Below the pieces are notes generated by a model, which saw only the letters and a program-made list of their open reading frames with translations, was not told where the DNA came from and did not search any database. A stretch of DNA of 64,000 nucleotides from Archangium violaceum (GTDB taxonomy: Bacteria; Myxococcota; Myxococcia; Myxococcales; Myxococcaceae): positions 3,838,501-3,902,500 of the forward strand of contig NZ_CP069338.1 of NCBI RefSeq assembly GCF_016859125.1, written 5' to 3'. The position numbers were made by a program, and so were the translations under genes. Of this stretch, positions 16,057 through 24,993 are shown piece after piece. The stretch's first letter is position 1, and each line of letters begins with the position of its first letter.

Positions 16057-17178
16057 ATGCGGATTCCGGACTTCAAGCTCGAGCGTTACTTCGCGAAGTG
16101 GGAGTTCAACGCGCCGTACCTGCTGTGCTCCTCCGACATCGAGGGCTGGAGGATGAGCGACGTGCTCGCGCTGGCGGACGCGGACGGGCGCGAGCGGTGG
16201 GAGCGGTTGTCGCTGGGCTACACGGAGACGGCGGGTCTGCCGGCGCTGCGCGAGGAGCTCGCGAAGCTGTACCGCGGAGTGGGGCCGGAGCAGGTGCTGA
16301 CGTTCGCGGGAGCGCAGGAGGCCATCTTCATCCTGATGAACGTGTTGCTGGGGCCCGGGGACCACGCGGTGGTGACGTGGCCGGGGTACCAGTCGCTGTA
16401 CGAGGTGGCGAGGGCGACGGGCGCGGAGGTGTCGCTGCTGCGGCTGCGCGAGGAGGACGGCTGGAAGCTGGACCTGGAAGCGCTGAAGCGCGAGCTGCGG
16501 CCGAACACGAAGCTGGTGGTGACGAACTTCCCGCACAACCCGACGGGGGCGCTGCCGGACGCGGAGACGTGGAAGGGGCTGTTCGCGCTGGCGGAGGAGC
16601 GAGGCGCGTACGTGTTCGTGGACGAGGTGTACCGGCTGCTGGAGTACGACCCGCGTGACACGCTGCCCGCGGCGGTCGAACTGTCCGAGCGGGGGCTGAG
16701 CCTGGGGGTGATGTCGAAGGCGTTCGGCCTCGCGGGGCTGCGGGTGGGGTGGCTGGCCATTCGCGACGCGGCGCTGCTGGCGCGGTGCGTGGCATTCAAG
16801 GACTACACGACCATCAGCAACTCGGCGCCGAGCGAGGTGCTGTCCCTCATCGCCCTGAGGGCGAAGGAGCGGGTGCTGGCGAGGAGCCGGGACATCCTGG
16901 CCCGCAACCTGGCGGTGCTGGACGACTTCTTCGCCCGGCGGGCGGACCTGTTCCGCTGGGTGCGCCCGAAGGCGGGGAGCGTGGCCTTCCCGAAGCTGCT
17001 GGGCTCGCTGCCGGTGGCGGAGTTCTGCCAGCGGCTCGTGGAGAAGGAGGGCGTGCTGCTGCTGCCGGGAGACGTGTATGACTTCCCGGGCAACCACTTC
17101 CGCCTGGGGCTGGGCCGCACCAACATGCCCGACGCGCTCGCGAGGCTGGAGCGTTTCTGCGAGACACTCGGGCGCTGA
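16057..17178 (+). CDS. PLP-dependent aminotransferase, class I/II
   Basis: 373 residues. It has the fold type I landmarks: SLGYTETAGLPALREELAKL near the N-terminus, VVTNFPHNPTGALPD with the substrate-carboxylate and pyridine-ring Asn, YVFVDEVYRLLEYD with the PLP-nitrogen Asp, VMSKAFGLAGLRVGW with the Schiff-base lysine, and HFRLGLGRTNMPDAL with the C-terminal arginine. It resembles the capreomycidine-synthase/valine-pyruvate-like subgroup that acts on various amino acids; the true substrate is not shown. It is a single gene following the lipoproteins by 62 bp, with only a weak ribosome-binding site. Confidence 0.88.
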   Translation: MRIPDFKLERYFAKWEFNAPYLLCSSDIEGWRMSDVLALADADGRERWERLSLGYTETAGLPALREELAKLYRGVGPEQVLTFAGAQEAIFILMNVLLGPGDHAVVTWPGYQSLYEVARATGAEVSLLRLREEDGWKLDLEALKRELRPNTKLVVTNFPHNPTGALPDAETWKGLFALAEERGAYVFVDEVYRLLEYDPRDTLPAAVELSERGLSLGVMSKAFGLAGLRVGWLAIRDAALLARCVAFKDYTTISNSAPSEVLSLIALRAKERVLARSRDILARNLAVLDDFFARRADLFRWVRPKAGSVAFPKLLGSLPVAEFCQRLVEKEGVLLLPGDVYDFPGNHFRLGLGRTNMPDALARLERFCETLGR

Positions 17179-17309
17179 TTCTCCAGGAAGTTCACGGAGA
17201 CGGTCCCGGTTGGGAGTAGGGTAGGGCCCGGGAGGCGCGCGCCGGAGTGGTTTCCGAGCGAGCGTTCCCTCTCACCGCCGCCAAGGCGGCACGCATTACC
17301 GGAGCATTT

Positions 17310-18248
17310 TTGGATACGAAGAAAGAACACCGCATCGCGCTGTTCCTCGATTTCGAGAACCTGGTGACGAACACCGGGTTCACCGCCGCCAACTTCGACC
17401 TGCAGCCGGCGATGGATCGCCTGCTCGAGCGGGGCAAGGTGGTCTTCCGTCGCGCCTACTGCGACTGGTCCCGCTTCAAGGAAGCCAAGGGCAACCTGCA
17501 CGAGTTCGGCGTCGAGCTCATCGACGTGCCGCCCTCGACGCGCTCGGGGAAGAACGGGGCGGACATGCGCCTCGTCATCGACGCGCTGGAGCTGTGCTAC
17601 GCGCGCGAGCACATCGACACCTTCGCCATCGCCTCGGGCGACAGCGACTTCTGCCCGCTCGCGTACAAGCTGCGCGAGAATGGCCGGCAGCTCATCGGGC
17701 TCGCGGTGAAGGAGGCCACCAGCCCCCTCTTCGTGAAGGCCTGCGACGAGTTCATCTACCTGCGGCCCCGCACCCGCGCGGAGAAGGACAAGGAGAAGGA
17801 GAAGCGCGCCCACGAGAACGAGGAGGGCTCGCGAGGCCGCAAGCACGGCAAGGGGCACGGGGCCGGTGAGCGCCAGGGCAAGGAGCAGGCGAACGGGCAC
17901 AAGGGCAAGGCCGAGACGCAGAAGGCCCAGGTGCCGGAGAGTGTCGTGGAGGTGGTGCAGCGTCTGCTCGCGCGGACCACGGGCTCGCTCAACCCGTCGG
18001 CCATCAAGGAAGCCATCGTCCGCAAGGAGCCGGACTTCGACGAGCGCGACCACGGCTTCTCGTCCTTCGCGAAGCTGCTGGCGGCCCTGGAGCAGGAAGG
18101 GCTGCTCAAGCGCGTGCAGCAGGGCCGGCAGTGGTACGTGGTGGGGCCCGAGTCGGCGCCCGAGCCGCAGCCTCGCGGCCGGGGCGCCCGCGCCCAGGAA
18201 GAGGAAGACGAAGAGGAAGTCTACCCGGACCCCGTCGACGACTTCTGA
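17310..18248 (+). CDS. NYN-domain (LabA/PIN-like) nuclease with C-terminal LOTUS/OST-HTH domain
   Basis: 312 residues from TTG 17310, chosen because GGAG lies 6 bp upstream and the product begins MDTKKEHRIALFLDFENL like family members. GTG 17247 is an in-frame alternative giving 333 residues. The NYN domain (residues 8-160) has LFLDFENL, GADMRLVIDALEL and FAIASGDSDFCPLAYKLRE, with the acidic residues of PIN-like RNases. A Lys/Glu/Gly-rich linker (about 165-225) leads to an OST-HTH/LOTUS fold (VVEVVQRLLARTTGSLNPSA ... FAKLLAALEQEGLLKRVQQG) that binds RNA, and then an acidic tail. It is probably an RNA-processing or RNA-decay factor. Confidence 0.85.
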   Translation: MDTKKEHRIALFLDFENLVTNTGFTAANFDLQPAMDRLLERGKVVFRRAYCDWSRFKEAKGNLHEFGVELIDVPPSTRSGKNGADMRLVIDALELCYAREHIDTFAIASGDSDFCPLAYKLRENGRQLIGLAVKEATSPLFVKACDEFIYLRPRTRAEKDKEKEKRAHENEEGSRGRKHGKGHGAGERQGKEQANGHKGKAETQKAQVPESVVEVVQRLLARTTGSLNPSAIKEAIVRKEPDFDERDHGFSSFAKLLAALEQEGLLKRVQQGRQWYVVGPESAPEPQPRGRGARAQEEEDEEEVYPDPVDDF

Positions 18249-18264
18249 GCGGCGCTCGGGCGGA

Positions 18265-18765
18265 CTACTTGCCCTGCTGCTTCTTCGAGTGGGCCTCGAT
18301 GCGCTCCTTGAAGTCGGGCAGCAGGTCGTTGGGGATGGGCACCGAGAGGTTGTACTGAGCGATCTTCCAGGTGCCCCCGCTCTTCACGAGCACGCCCGAG
18401 CCTCGCGCCGGGCCCATGTTGGTCGTGGAGAGCGCCTCGTCGAACCACGCCACCGCGCCGTCCTTCGAGAAGCTCACGTGACGCGACACCGCGGTGAAGC
18501 TCCACGCCTCGCCCTTGGTGAAGTAGGGCCTGGCCCAGGCGCGGAACTCGTCCCGCGTCCATCGCTCGGTGGGGTCCGTGCCCAGGTAGACGGCGTCCGG
18601 CGTGAAGTAGCCGAAGTAGCGGGCCTCGTCCGCCTGGGACGCGGCCTTGTGCCAGTCGTCGAGCACGGCGTTCACCGCGGCCGTGGGCGTGGCGGGCTTG
18701 GTGGGCGTCCTGGCCTCGGGTGTGGCGGCGAGGAGGGTGAGACAGAGCAGGGTGACGGTAGACAT
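18265..18765 (-). CDS. secreted SnoaL/DUF4440-like protein
   Basis: 166 residues from the ATG at 18765; a second ATG three codons upstream (18774) is possible. A short signal peptide (STVTLLCLTLLAATPEA) precedes an NTF2-like domain: VLDDWHKAASQADEARYFGY, AVYLGTDPTERWTRDEF, WSFTAVSRHVSFSKDGAVAW and GTWKIAQYNLSVPIPNDLL. These match the calcium/calmodulin kinase II association-type SnoaL_3 group found as stand-alone periplasmic proteins. Catalysis is not evident. It is convergent with the NYN-LOTUS gene, 16 bp apart. Confidence 0.78.
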   Translation of the reverse strand: MSTVTLLCLTLLAATPEARTPTKPATPTAAVNAVLDDWHKAASQADEARYFGYFTPDAVYLGTDPTERWTRDEFRAWARPYFTKGEAWSFTAVSRHVSFSKDGAVAWFDEALSTTNMGPARGSGVLVKSGGTWKIAQYNLSVPIPNDLLPDFKERIEAHSKKQQGK

Positions 18766-18899
18766 GGGCACCATGTGTGCGCGCGGGGCCCTCCGGGTCA
18801 AGTCGGCAACCCACGCCCCGTGACATCTCCAACCCCTTGTGGAAGTCGTGGCGCGATGCGCTATAGGGAGTTTCCACGCTTCAGACCGGGGGGACTCCC

Positions 18900-19520
18900 G
18901 TGACATCCGCAATCCAGCCGCGCTCGAACAGTGACCTGGCCGCTGGCCGCTTCGGCCAGCGCCGCTACATGATCCGCCGCAAGTTCTTCAAGCTCTTCGG
19001 TGGCGCCTTCCACATCTACGACGAGGCGGGCAACGTCGCCTTCTACTCGAAGATGAAGGCCTTCAAGCTGAAGGAGGACCTGCGCGTCTTCACCGGCGAG
19101 GACATGCAGGAGCAGGTGCTCTCCATCCAGGCGCGCAACATCCTCGACATCAGCGCCACGTACGACGTCACGGATCCCCAGACGGGCCGGAAGGTGGGCG
19201 CGCTGCGCCGCAAGGGCCTCAAGTCCATCCTTCGTGACGAGTGGCTCATCCTGGATGTGAACGACCAGGAGGTGGGCACCATCCAGGAGGACAGCATGCT
19301 GCTGGCCATCGTGCGGCGCTTCCTCACCACCCTGGTGCCGCAGACCTTCCAGGGCGCGGTGGGCGGTGCGCCGGTCTTCACCTTCCGGCAGCACTTCAAC
19401 CCCTTCATCCAGAAGATCTCCCTGGACTTCTCCGCGGATACGTCCGGCCGGCTGGACCGCCGCCTGGGCATCGCGGCGGCGATCCTCCTGTGCGCCATCG
19501 AGGGCCGTCAGCAGGGCTGA
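18900..19520 (+). CDS. LURP-one/scramblase-like (LOR family) protein
   Basis: 206 residues from GTG 18900, with a G-rich Shine-Dalgarno (GGGGGGACTCCC) upstream. The N-terminal RRYMIRRKFFKLFGGAFHIY, then FYSKMKAFKLKEDLRVFTGE, LSIQARNILDISATYDVTDP, VGALRRKGLKSILRDEWLIL and the C-terminal hydrophobic helix LGIAAAILLCAI match the Tubby-like LOR barrel related to phospholipid scramblases. In bacteria these are uncharacterised membrane-associated proteins. It is divergent from the SnoaL-like gene at 18265, with 134 bp between them. Confidence 0.75.
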   Translation: MTSAIQPRSNSDLAAGRFGQRRYMIRRKFFKLFGGAFHIYDEAGNVAFYSKMKAFKLKEDLRVFTGEDMQEQVLSIQARNILDISATYDVTDPQTGRKVGALRRKGLKSILRDEWLILDVNDQEVGTIQEDSMLLAIVRRFLTTLVPQTFQGAVGGAPVFTFRQHFNPFIQKISLDFSADTSGRLDRRLGIAAAILLCAIEGRQQG

Positions 19521-19532
19521 GGCCCCCGGGGC

Positions 19533-21134
19533 TCACTTCTCGCGCAGGATGAGGAGCCCGCGCCAGGAGTCCACCGCGTAGATGAAGCCGTCACCGGGGA
19601 CGCGGATGCCGAAGGCCCCGGCGAAGTAGGCGCCCGTGTCCGCTTCGGTCGCGCGGTAGGTGTTGTAGTGGGCCACCTGGGTGGGCCGCGTGGGGTTGGA
19701 GACGTCCAGCACGCGCACGCCCTCCTGGTACCAGGCGATGTAGAGCTTCTTGCCCACCAGCACCATGTTGTGGATGGAGAACTCGGGGCGGAGCTGGAAC
19801 TCGCCAATCTTCACGATGCGCGCGGGGTCGGTGATGTCGAGTACGCGCAGGTGCTCGCCCGGGCCCTCGCCGCCCTCGAAGGCGATGGTGCGGCCCCCGA
19901 AGGTGCCCACCGCGTTGTGGTGGGCGTACTGGAAGCGGTAGGTGAAGTTGCCGAGTGTGCGCGGGTCGCTCGGGTTGCTCACGTCCGCCACGAAGAAGCC
20001 AAGGTCGGAGCCGCTGAGGTAGAGCCGGTCGCCGATGGCGAACATGTCGTGCGGCATGGCGCTGTTGGGCATGTAGCGGCTGAGCTCGAGGGGTTGGGTG
20101 GGGGTCGTGATGTCGAAGAGGAGGACGCCCTGCTCGAGATCCGCGGCGTACAGGCGATCGCCATCGACGAAGACGGTGTGGACATCGCTTCTCCCGCCAG
20201 GCAGGTTGCGCACCATCCGTGGATCGGCCGGGTTGCTGATGTCGAAGACGAGCACGCCTCGGGCGGCGCTGGCGACATAGAGCGCGTCGCCCTTGGCCCA
20301 CACCCCGTTCCAATAGTCGTCGTTCTCCATCTGGATGGTTTTCACCTTCACGGGAGCGGACTTGTCGCTCACGTCGAAGACGGTGAGGCCGCCCGCCCCC
20401 TTCCCGATGTTGGTGCCGGTGACGGACACCACATAGGCGTGGCCCTTGGTGACGTAGATGTCCACCGGGAGGCCGATGTCCACGTGGTTCTCGGAGACGA
20501 GCTCCAGGCCCGAGGCCTCTGCCTCACCGGCGCGCCACACCGCCCGTTGGGACTTGAAGGTGCTCAGTGTGGAGACCTTCCCGTTGTTGCAGGTGGCCTG
20601 GCAGCCGGTGAACTCGGGAGCCTGGGGCGCCTCGCACGTGGCGAGCATCACGCGGCGTACGGTGCCAATGCCGGTGATGCTCTCCGTGGCGTAGAAGCGG
20701 GCGTTTCCATCACTCGCCTGCTCGGTGATGGGTTTGTTGCCGAGGTACTGGGTGCCGCCGTCGTTGCCGAGGCGGAGCGAGGTGGCGGCGAAGAAGGGGG
20801 TGCTCTGGTTCGTGCGGGTGGTCAGCATGAACAGGCCATCGGTGCTCGCGTTCGCGAGCGACTCGCGGTTGCAGGCCGACAGGTCGAAGATGTCGAAGTC
20901 GTCGGGGCAGGGGGCTCCGGTGGTCGCGGTGAAAGAGCAAGAAGCCAAGGGGCCCGTGTACGGCCACGTGTTGCCGTTCTCCTCGAGTGGGACGTAGCTC
21001 CCATCCCACTCGCCGCCCGTGCTGGCGTCGGGCGTGGAGGCGTCGGGGGTGGACCCGGACGGCGAGGAGGTGCAGGCAGTGAAGGTGAGGGCGCTGGCGA
21101 GCAGCTGGGCCCAGGGGATGCGATTCCAGGTCAT
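19533..21134 (-). CDS. LVIVD-repeat beta-propeller lipoprotein
   Basis: 533 residues. The ATG at 21134 gives a signal peptide with lipobox (LLASALTFTACTSS). The central and C-terminal parts contain repeated propeller blades of the LVIVD type: LTVFDVSDKSAPVKV, VLVFDISNPADPRMV, VLLFDITTPTQPLEL, FFVADVSNPSDPRTL, LRVLDITDPARIVKI, VRVLDVSNPTRPTQV. Such repeats fold into a propeller on the cell surface or in the periplasm, often for adhesion or ligand binding. An N-terminal region of about 200 residues is Ser/Thr-rich with several Cys. It stands alone. Confidence 0.85.
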   Translation of the reverse strand: MTWNRIPWAQLLASALTFTACTSSPSGSTPDASTPDASTGGEWDGSYVPLEENGNTWPYTGPLASCSFTATTGAPCPDDFDIFDLSACNRESLANASTDGLFMLTTRTNQSTPFFAATSLRLGNDGGTQYLGNKPITEQASDGNARFYATESITGIGTVRRVMLATCEAPQAPEFTGCQATCNNGKVSTLSTFKSQRAVWRAGEAEASGLELVSENHVDIGLPVDIYVTKGHAYVVSVTGTNIGKGAGGLTVFDVSDKSAPVKVKTIQMENDDYWNGVWAKGDALYVASAARGVLVFDISNPADPRMVRNLPGGRSDVHTVFVDGDRLYAADLEQGVLLFDITTPTQPLELSRYMPNSAMPHDMFAIGDRLYLSGSDLGFFVADVSNPSDPRTLGNFTYRFQYAHHNAVGTFGGRTIAFEGGEGPGEHLRVLDITDPARIVKIGEFQLRPEFSIHNMVLVGKKLYIAWYQEGVRVLDVSNPTRPTQVAHYNTYRATEADTGAYFAGAFGIRVPGDGFIYAVDSWRGLLILREK

Positions 21135-21239
21135 GAACGAGCGGCTCCCGAGGAATGGGACGCGCATCGTTTGGAGGGAACGCTCCCGGCGCAAACCGGG
21201 GCCCCATCCGGCAAGTGTCAAGACGCGAGGGGTTGAATC

Positions 21240-23192
21240 CTACCGGGCGGCGTCGGGACGGAAGCGCCGCTCGATGCGCGAGCGCAGCAGCTCGAGGACT
21301 TCCTTCTCGGACGTGCCTGCCTCAGGGTCCAGCACCAGCTTGATGGCGCCTCTGCCGATGAGCACCTCGGGCTCGAGCGTCTTGCCGGCCTGGACGAGCC
21401 GCAGGTGCGCGGGGTTCAGCTCCACGCCGTAGGGCTGGAGGTACAGGTCCACGAAGCGCTGGAGGAGCTGGGCGGCGGTGAGGGCCTCGCGCTCCTCGGG
21501 GAGGAACTGGAAGCCCACGGTGGTGCCCGCGAGCCGCAGGCCCTGCTCGACGACGGTGCGCAGCCGCAGCGCATGGGGCAGCAGGGCCTCCTGGCCCTCG
21601 GAGCGGCTGTAGAGCCAGTAGCTCTTCTGCACGTGGGCGCACAGGGGGCACAGCATCCCGTTGAGCTCGTCGAGCCCGCGGGTGCGCAGCAGGTGCTGGA
21701 GCAGCACCTCCTCGCCGCAGCGCTTGCACTGCTCCTGGGGGCCGATGACGGCGAGCACGGAGCGGCCCCGCTCGGCCACGTCCTCGCGTTGGAGCGCCAG
21801 CGGTACGGCGGCGAGCAGCTCGGCGTCGCGCAGTTGGAGGCCGAAGCGGACCTCCTTCTTCATCACGCGCATGCCAAGCTCCAGGTGGCGCGGCAGCCGG
21901 GTGAGGGCCTGATCAAAGGAGGGCGCCTCCGGCATGTCGAGCTCGCGCAGCAGCTCGTAGCGCTCGGCCCAGGCCTCGCTGGAGTCGAGCCCCGGAGGAG
22001 GGCGGCCGGCGGCCTCGGCGAAGAAGGCCATGAGGGTGAGGGCGACCTGCCAGGGCTCCTGGGAGACGGTGTCCTCGAGACGGCGGGCGAGCTCGCGCGC
22101 GGCGGGCGTGGCGCGTTGGCGCTCGAGGCGGAGCACGCCCTGGCGCACCAGGGGGCTCTCCAGCACGGGATCGAAGGCGCGGAGCTTGCGGCCCTTGCCG
22201 CTCTCGGCGAGCGTGGACATGCGCTTGTTCCTCGAGGAAGTGAGTGTGCGCGCGGCGCGCTCGAGCTGGCGCATGCGGGCGCGCGCGTCCTGGGCGAGTC
22301 CGTGCAGCTCCTCTTCCATCTCCGCGCGCGTCTCGGCGAGGTAGTCACGGCCCTCGGCCTCTCGGCGGCGGGCCTCCTCGTAGAGGCGGGCGGTGGCGGT
22401 GGAGCGCAGGTTCTCGCGCTGTTGGCGCAGGGTGTTCGCGGCGGTGGAGAGGATGTGGATGCGGCGCTCGAGGTGCGCCAGACGCTCGTCATCGGTGAGC
22501 GAGTCCGCGGCGGTGTCGCCCGCGCCCACCTTGGCGGCGATGAGCTCCAGCGTGGTGCGATCGCCCGCCTCGTAGGCCACGTTGACGCGGGCCATGAGGG
22601 CGTCGAGCCGCGTGCGCTCCTCGTCCGACTGCGCGAGGTCCGGGTGGAGCAGGCGCGCCAGCCGGCGGTGGAGCCGCTTGAGGGCCACGGCCTCGTCCTC
22701 GCGCTCGGCGAGGAGCTCCTCTTCGGAGGGCTCATCATCCTCAAGGGACTCGTCGTCCGCGAAGTCATCCGCGTCCTCGTCGTCGAAGGGGTCCTCCCTG
22801 TCCTCGGCCGTGTGGGCGCGGCGCTCGGAGACGGGAGGCCGCGAGGTGCGCTCGGACTTCCGCGGCGAGGGCTCCGACGATGGCGGGAGGACGGGTTGCT
22901 CGAGGCGGCGGGTGAGGGCGGAGGCGGCGTCCTGGAGGTTGCGGAGCCGGCGCAGGAGGCGCTCGGAGCGGCTCACCTCCTCGGAGGGGGCGGCGAGGGC
23001 GTCCTCGTAGGCGCGGGCGAAGCGTTCCAGCGCGAGGCCGAGCGAGTCGAGCTCCGTGTCGAGTGCGTCGATCTCCGCGAGGAGCTGCTTGAGGCGCAGC
23101 TCGGCACGGCGCAGCGGTGACTCCTCGGGAGGAGGCGCGACGCGGAGCAGGGCCGACTCGGGAGCGAGCGGTGCTGTCGACGAGGAGGACAT
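21240..23192 (-). CDS. large coiled-coil protein with a J-domain-like segment and zinc-finger-like Cys cluster
   Basis: 650 residues from the ATG at 23192 (MSSSSTAPLAPESALL). An N-terminal coiled coil (residues 25-80) is followed by a very acidic stretch (DREDPFDDEDADDFADDE). A J-domain-like helical region at about 160-210 keeps the HPD tripeptide (RRLARLLHPDLAQSDEERTR), suggesting it can contact a DnaK. Long helices follow (AEGRDYLAETRAEMEEELHG). Two CxxC motifs lie at about residues 480-520 (QCKRCGEEVL, LCPLCAHVQ) and could bind zinc. The combination suggests a DnaK co-chaperone with its own client, but this is inference. Confidence 0.7.
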   Translation of the reverse strand: MSSSSTAPLAPESALLRVAPPPEESPLRRAELRLKQLLAEIDALDTELDSLGLALERFARAYEDALAAPSEEVSRSERLLRRLRNLQDAASALTRRLEQPVLPPSSEPSPRKSERTSRPPVSERRAHTAEDREDPFDDEDADDFADDESLEDDEPSEEELLAEREDEAVALKRLHRRLARLLHPDLAQSDEERTRLDALMARVNVAYEAGDRTTLELIAAKVGAGDTAADSLTDDERLAHLERRIHILSTAANTLRQQRENLRSTATARLYEEARRREAEGRDYLAETRAEMEEELHGLAQDARARMRQLERAARTLTSSRNKRMSTLAESGKGRKLRAFDPVLESPLVRQGVLRLERQRATPAARELARRLEDTVSQEPWQVALTLMAFFAEAAGRPPPGLDSSEAWAERYELLRELDMPEAPSFDQALTRLPRHLELGMRVMKKEVRFGLQLRDAELLAAVPLALQREDVAERGRSVLAVIGPQEQCKRCGEEVLLQHLLRTRGLDELNGMLCPLCAHVQKSYWLYSRSEGQEALLPHALRLRTVVEQGLRLAGTTVGFQFLPEEREALTAAQLLQRFVDLYLQPYGVELNPAHLRLVQAGKTLEPEVLIGRGAIKLVLDPEAGTSEKEVLELLRSRIERRFRPDAAR

Positions 23193-23579
23193 GCGAGGTG
23201 GCGGGGGTTCCCCCAGCAGGGTAGCCGATGGCGGGGTGATCGCTCGTAAATATCCCGAATGCAAGCGAACGCCCGCCTGCCCTGGGGGCGGGCTTTCGCG
23301 CCCGGTCCAGGGGGCGGAGCGGATCAAGTGTGCTGCATGCCGCGTGCACGAGGGGCCGGTCCTGCTCCGCGTTTCGCTATCGAGTTCGCGGACCGGATGA
23401 AGGTCCAGGCCGCGGATGGCAATGGGAGGCACCACGTGTCGTGGACAGCCATGGACGCCGCGTCCCCGGGGTGTCCGCCAGGGCGGGAGACCCTTCGAGG
23501 GGACGTACGTGGAGACGTGCGCCGAGGGCGTCATTCGCCTCCGGGGCGGTTCGGTTCGAATCAACCAAGGAGCGGCGTC
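23193..23579. other. 387-bp intergenic stretch before the TIGR02270 relic
   Basis: It contains the upstream region of the J-domain-like gene and then open but unconvincing frames in all three plus-strand phases. No signal peptide, domain or terminator is visible. GGTTCGAATC at about 23551 resembles a tRNA T-loop but has no matching cloverleaf around it. Confidence 0.4.
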
Positions 23580-24010
23580 ATGGTGTTGGTGGATGTGCTG
23601 GAGGAGTACCAGGACGAGGCGGCCTTCCGGTGGGTGCAGTGGGAAAGAGCCCTGGTGGCACCGGACTTCACGCTGGCGGAGACGGCGGAGCGCGAGGAAC
23701 GGCTGCTGGCGCGTCTGGAGGACGCGGACGCGCTCGACACCGTGGGGCGCCCAAAATGGCGAAAGTCGAGTCTGAGGAGGCGCCGCGGATTACGGCCGCG
23801 GCCCACGCGCTGCTGGCGCTGGGAGAGGTGGCGGAGGTGCTGGTGCGGCTGCGAGGGGCGGAAGCGCCAGCCCGTGCCGCCATTCTCCGGGCGTTGGGGG
23901 TGAGTTGCTGAAGCTGGAGGACACGGCCCTGCGGGCCGGAGCGCTGGAGGCACTGGCCTTCCGCCAGGAGGCGCCCGCCGAGGTGCTGGTGCGTTTCTTC
24001 AGAGTTTTCT
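23580..24010 (+). pseudogene. frameshifted and truncated TIGR02270-like HEAT-repeat gene
   Basis: The start is good: AAGGAG 7 bp before ATG 23580, then VLEEYQDEAAFRWVQWERAL and APDFTLAETAEREERLLARL, the typical opening of the TIGR02270 family (type VI secretion-associated, HEAT-repeat proteins with many paralogues in myxobacteria). The frame breaks near 23750, continues in the next frame as APRITAAAHALLALGEVAEV, breaks again near 23905, and continues as LEDTALRAGALEALAFRQEA. The rest of the protein, normally about 400 residues, is missing. No other T6SS gene is in the window. Confidence 0.65.
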
Positions 24011-24261
24011 GCTCGGGCTCTCCTCGTCACCCTGACTGGTTCTTATCAGGGCGCCTTCGACATCAATCCCAAGAGCGGGTGTGGAGGTGCGCGCGCGTGA
24101 CAAGGCCCAGCAATTGCTCCTCGAGGAGATCATCAACGACTACGAGCAGCAAGAGGCTCGAGTTGCTCGACTCCCATGGCCCCGAGGCGCTTGAGGCCGC
24201 CCTGTCCACCGCGCTCTCCCGCGGTGCCATCGGCGCCGAGTCCGTCGGCCCACCGCTGTAG
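24011..24261 (+). pseudogene. degenerate sequence, possibly transposase-related
   Basis: Directly after the TIGR02270 relic, short protein-like fragments occur in different frames: KAQQLLLEEIINDYEQQEAR and then LLDSHGPEALEAALSTALSR followed by GAIGAESV before a stop at 24261. The last fragment recalls C-terminal ends of IS21-type transposases, but I am not certain. No inverted repeats are evident. An insertion that destroyed the upstream gene and then decayed would explain it. Confidence 0.3.
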
Positions 24262-24269
24262 TACCAGGG

Positions 24270-24923
24270 TCAGGTACCCAGCTGTTCTTGAGCGCGTGGG
24301 CGCGCTGCCCCGGTCAGCCCAGGCAGTCCGTGGACGAGCGTGGAGACGAGCGTGCTGGTGAGCGGCTCCGCGGGCGTGCCCTGGAACCCCGAGCAGGCGA
24401 GCTTCAAGCTCACGATGCCGTGCACCCCGGCCCACACCATCTCGGCGAGCTGTCGTGAGTCGGCGTCCTTCGCGAGCTTGCCCCGGGCCTTGAGCTCCTC
24501 GAACGGACGTACCAGCTGCTCGAACGCCCGCATGCCCAGGTCTTCATGGCCCTCGCCGAACAGCGCGCTGTTGAGCTTCGGGTCCTCCATGAAGACGAGC
24601 CGGTACGTCTCCGGGTGCTCCAGGCCGAAGCGCACGTAGGCCTGGGCGAGCGCGTTCAGCTGCTCCAGCGGCTCCTCGATGCGGGCCGTGGGTGTGAAGT
24701 ACTCGAGCAGCTGCTGGAAGCCGCGCACGCTCAGCTCCCGTGCGATGTCCTCCCGGCTCTCGAAGTGCAGGTAGAGCGTCGCCGGGGCGTACTCGATGGC
24801 GTCCGCGAGCTTCCTCATGGACAGCGCGCCGAAGCCCTCGCGCACCACGATGTCCCGCGCCGCGCCCAATATCTTCTCGCGCAGCTCCGCCCGCTGCCGC
24901 TCCTTCCTCTCCGCAGTCCCCAT
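24270..24923 (-). CDS. TetR-family transcriptional regulator
   Basis: 217 residues from the ATG at 24923 (MGTAERKERQRAELREKILG). The helix-turn-helix is clear: AARDIVVREGFGALSMRKLA then DAIEYAPATLYLHFESREDI. The C-terminal ligand domain has LEQLNALAQAYVRFGLEHPE and MVWAGVHGIVSLKLACSGF, typical of the TetR_C_13/WHG-type group. It is divergent from the epimerase gene at 25028, and two TGAAC-N3-GTTCA palindromes lie between them, so it most likely represses both genes. The ligand is unknown. Confidence 0.92.
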   Translation of the reverse strand: MGTAERKERQRAELREKILGAARDIVVREGFGALSMRKLADAIEYAPATLYLHFESREDIARELSVRGFQQLLEYFTPTARIEEPLEQLNALAQAYVRFGLEHPETYRLVFMEDPKLNSALFGEGHEDLGMRAFEQLVRPFEELKARGKLAKDADSRQLAEMVWAGVHGIVSLKLACSGFQGTPAEPLTSTLVSTLVHGLPGLTGAARPRAQEQLGT

Positions 24924-24966
24924 ACGCGAAGTGTAGGCCTTGACTCCCTGAGCGGCAATCATTAAA

Positions 24967-24993
24967 TGAACGTCGTTCACTGAACGGTGTTCA
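24967..24993. promoter_or_regulatory. twin TetR operator
   Basis: Two perfect TGAAC-N3-GTTCA palindromes: TGAACGTCGTTCA at 24967-24979 and TGAACGGTGTTCA at 24981-24993, with centres 14 bp apart. They sit in the 104-bp gap between the divergent TetR gene and the SDR gene. Spacing and symmetry fit two TetR dimers bound side by side. Confidence 0.8.

Noticed and set aside
21405..23120. 571-codon plus-strand frame opposite the J-domain-like gene
   Set aside because: Antisense shadow with no domain pattern; the minus-strand protein has coherent coiled-coil, HPD and CxxC elements.
23545..23575. GGTTCGAATC resembling a tRNA T-arm
   Set aside because: No acceptor, D or anticodon stems can be formed around it; the surrounding sequence is the upstream region of a broken gene.
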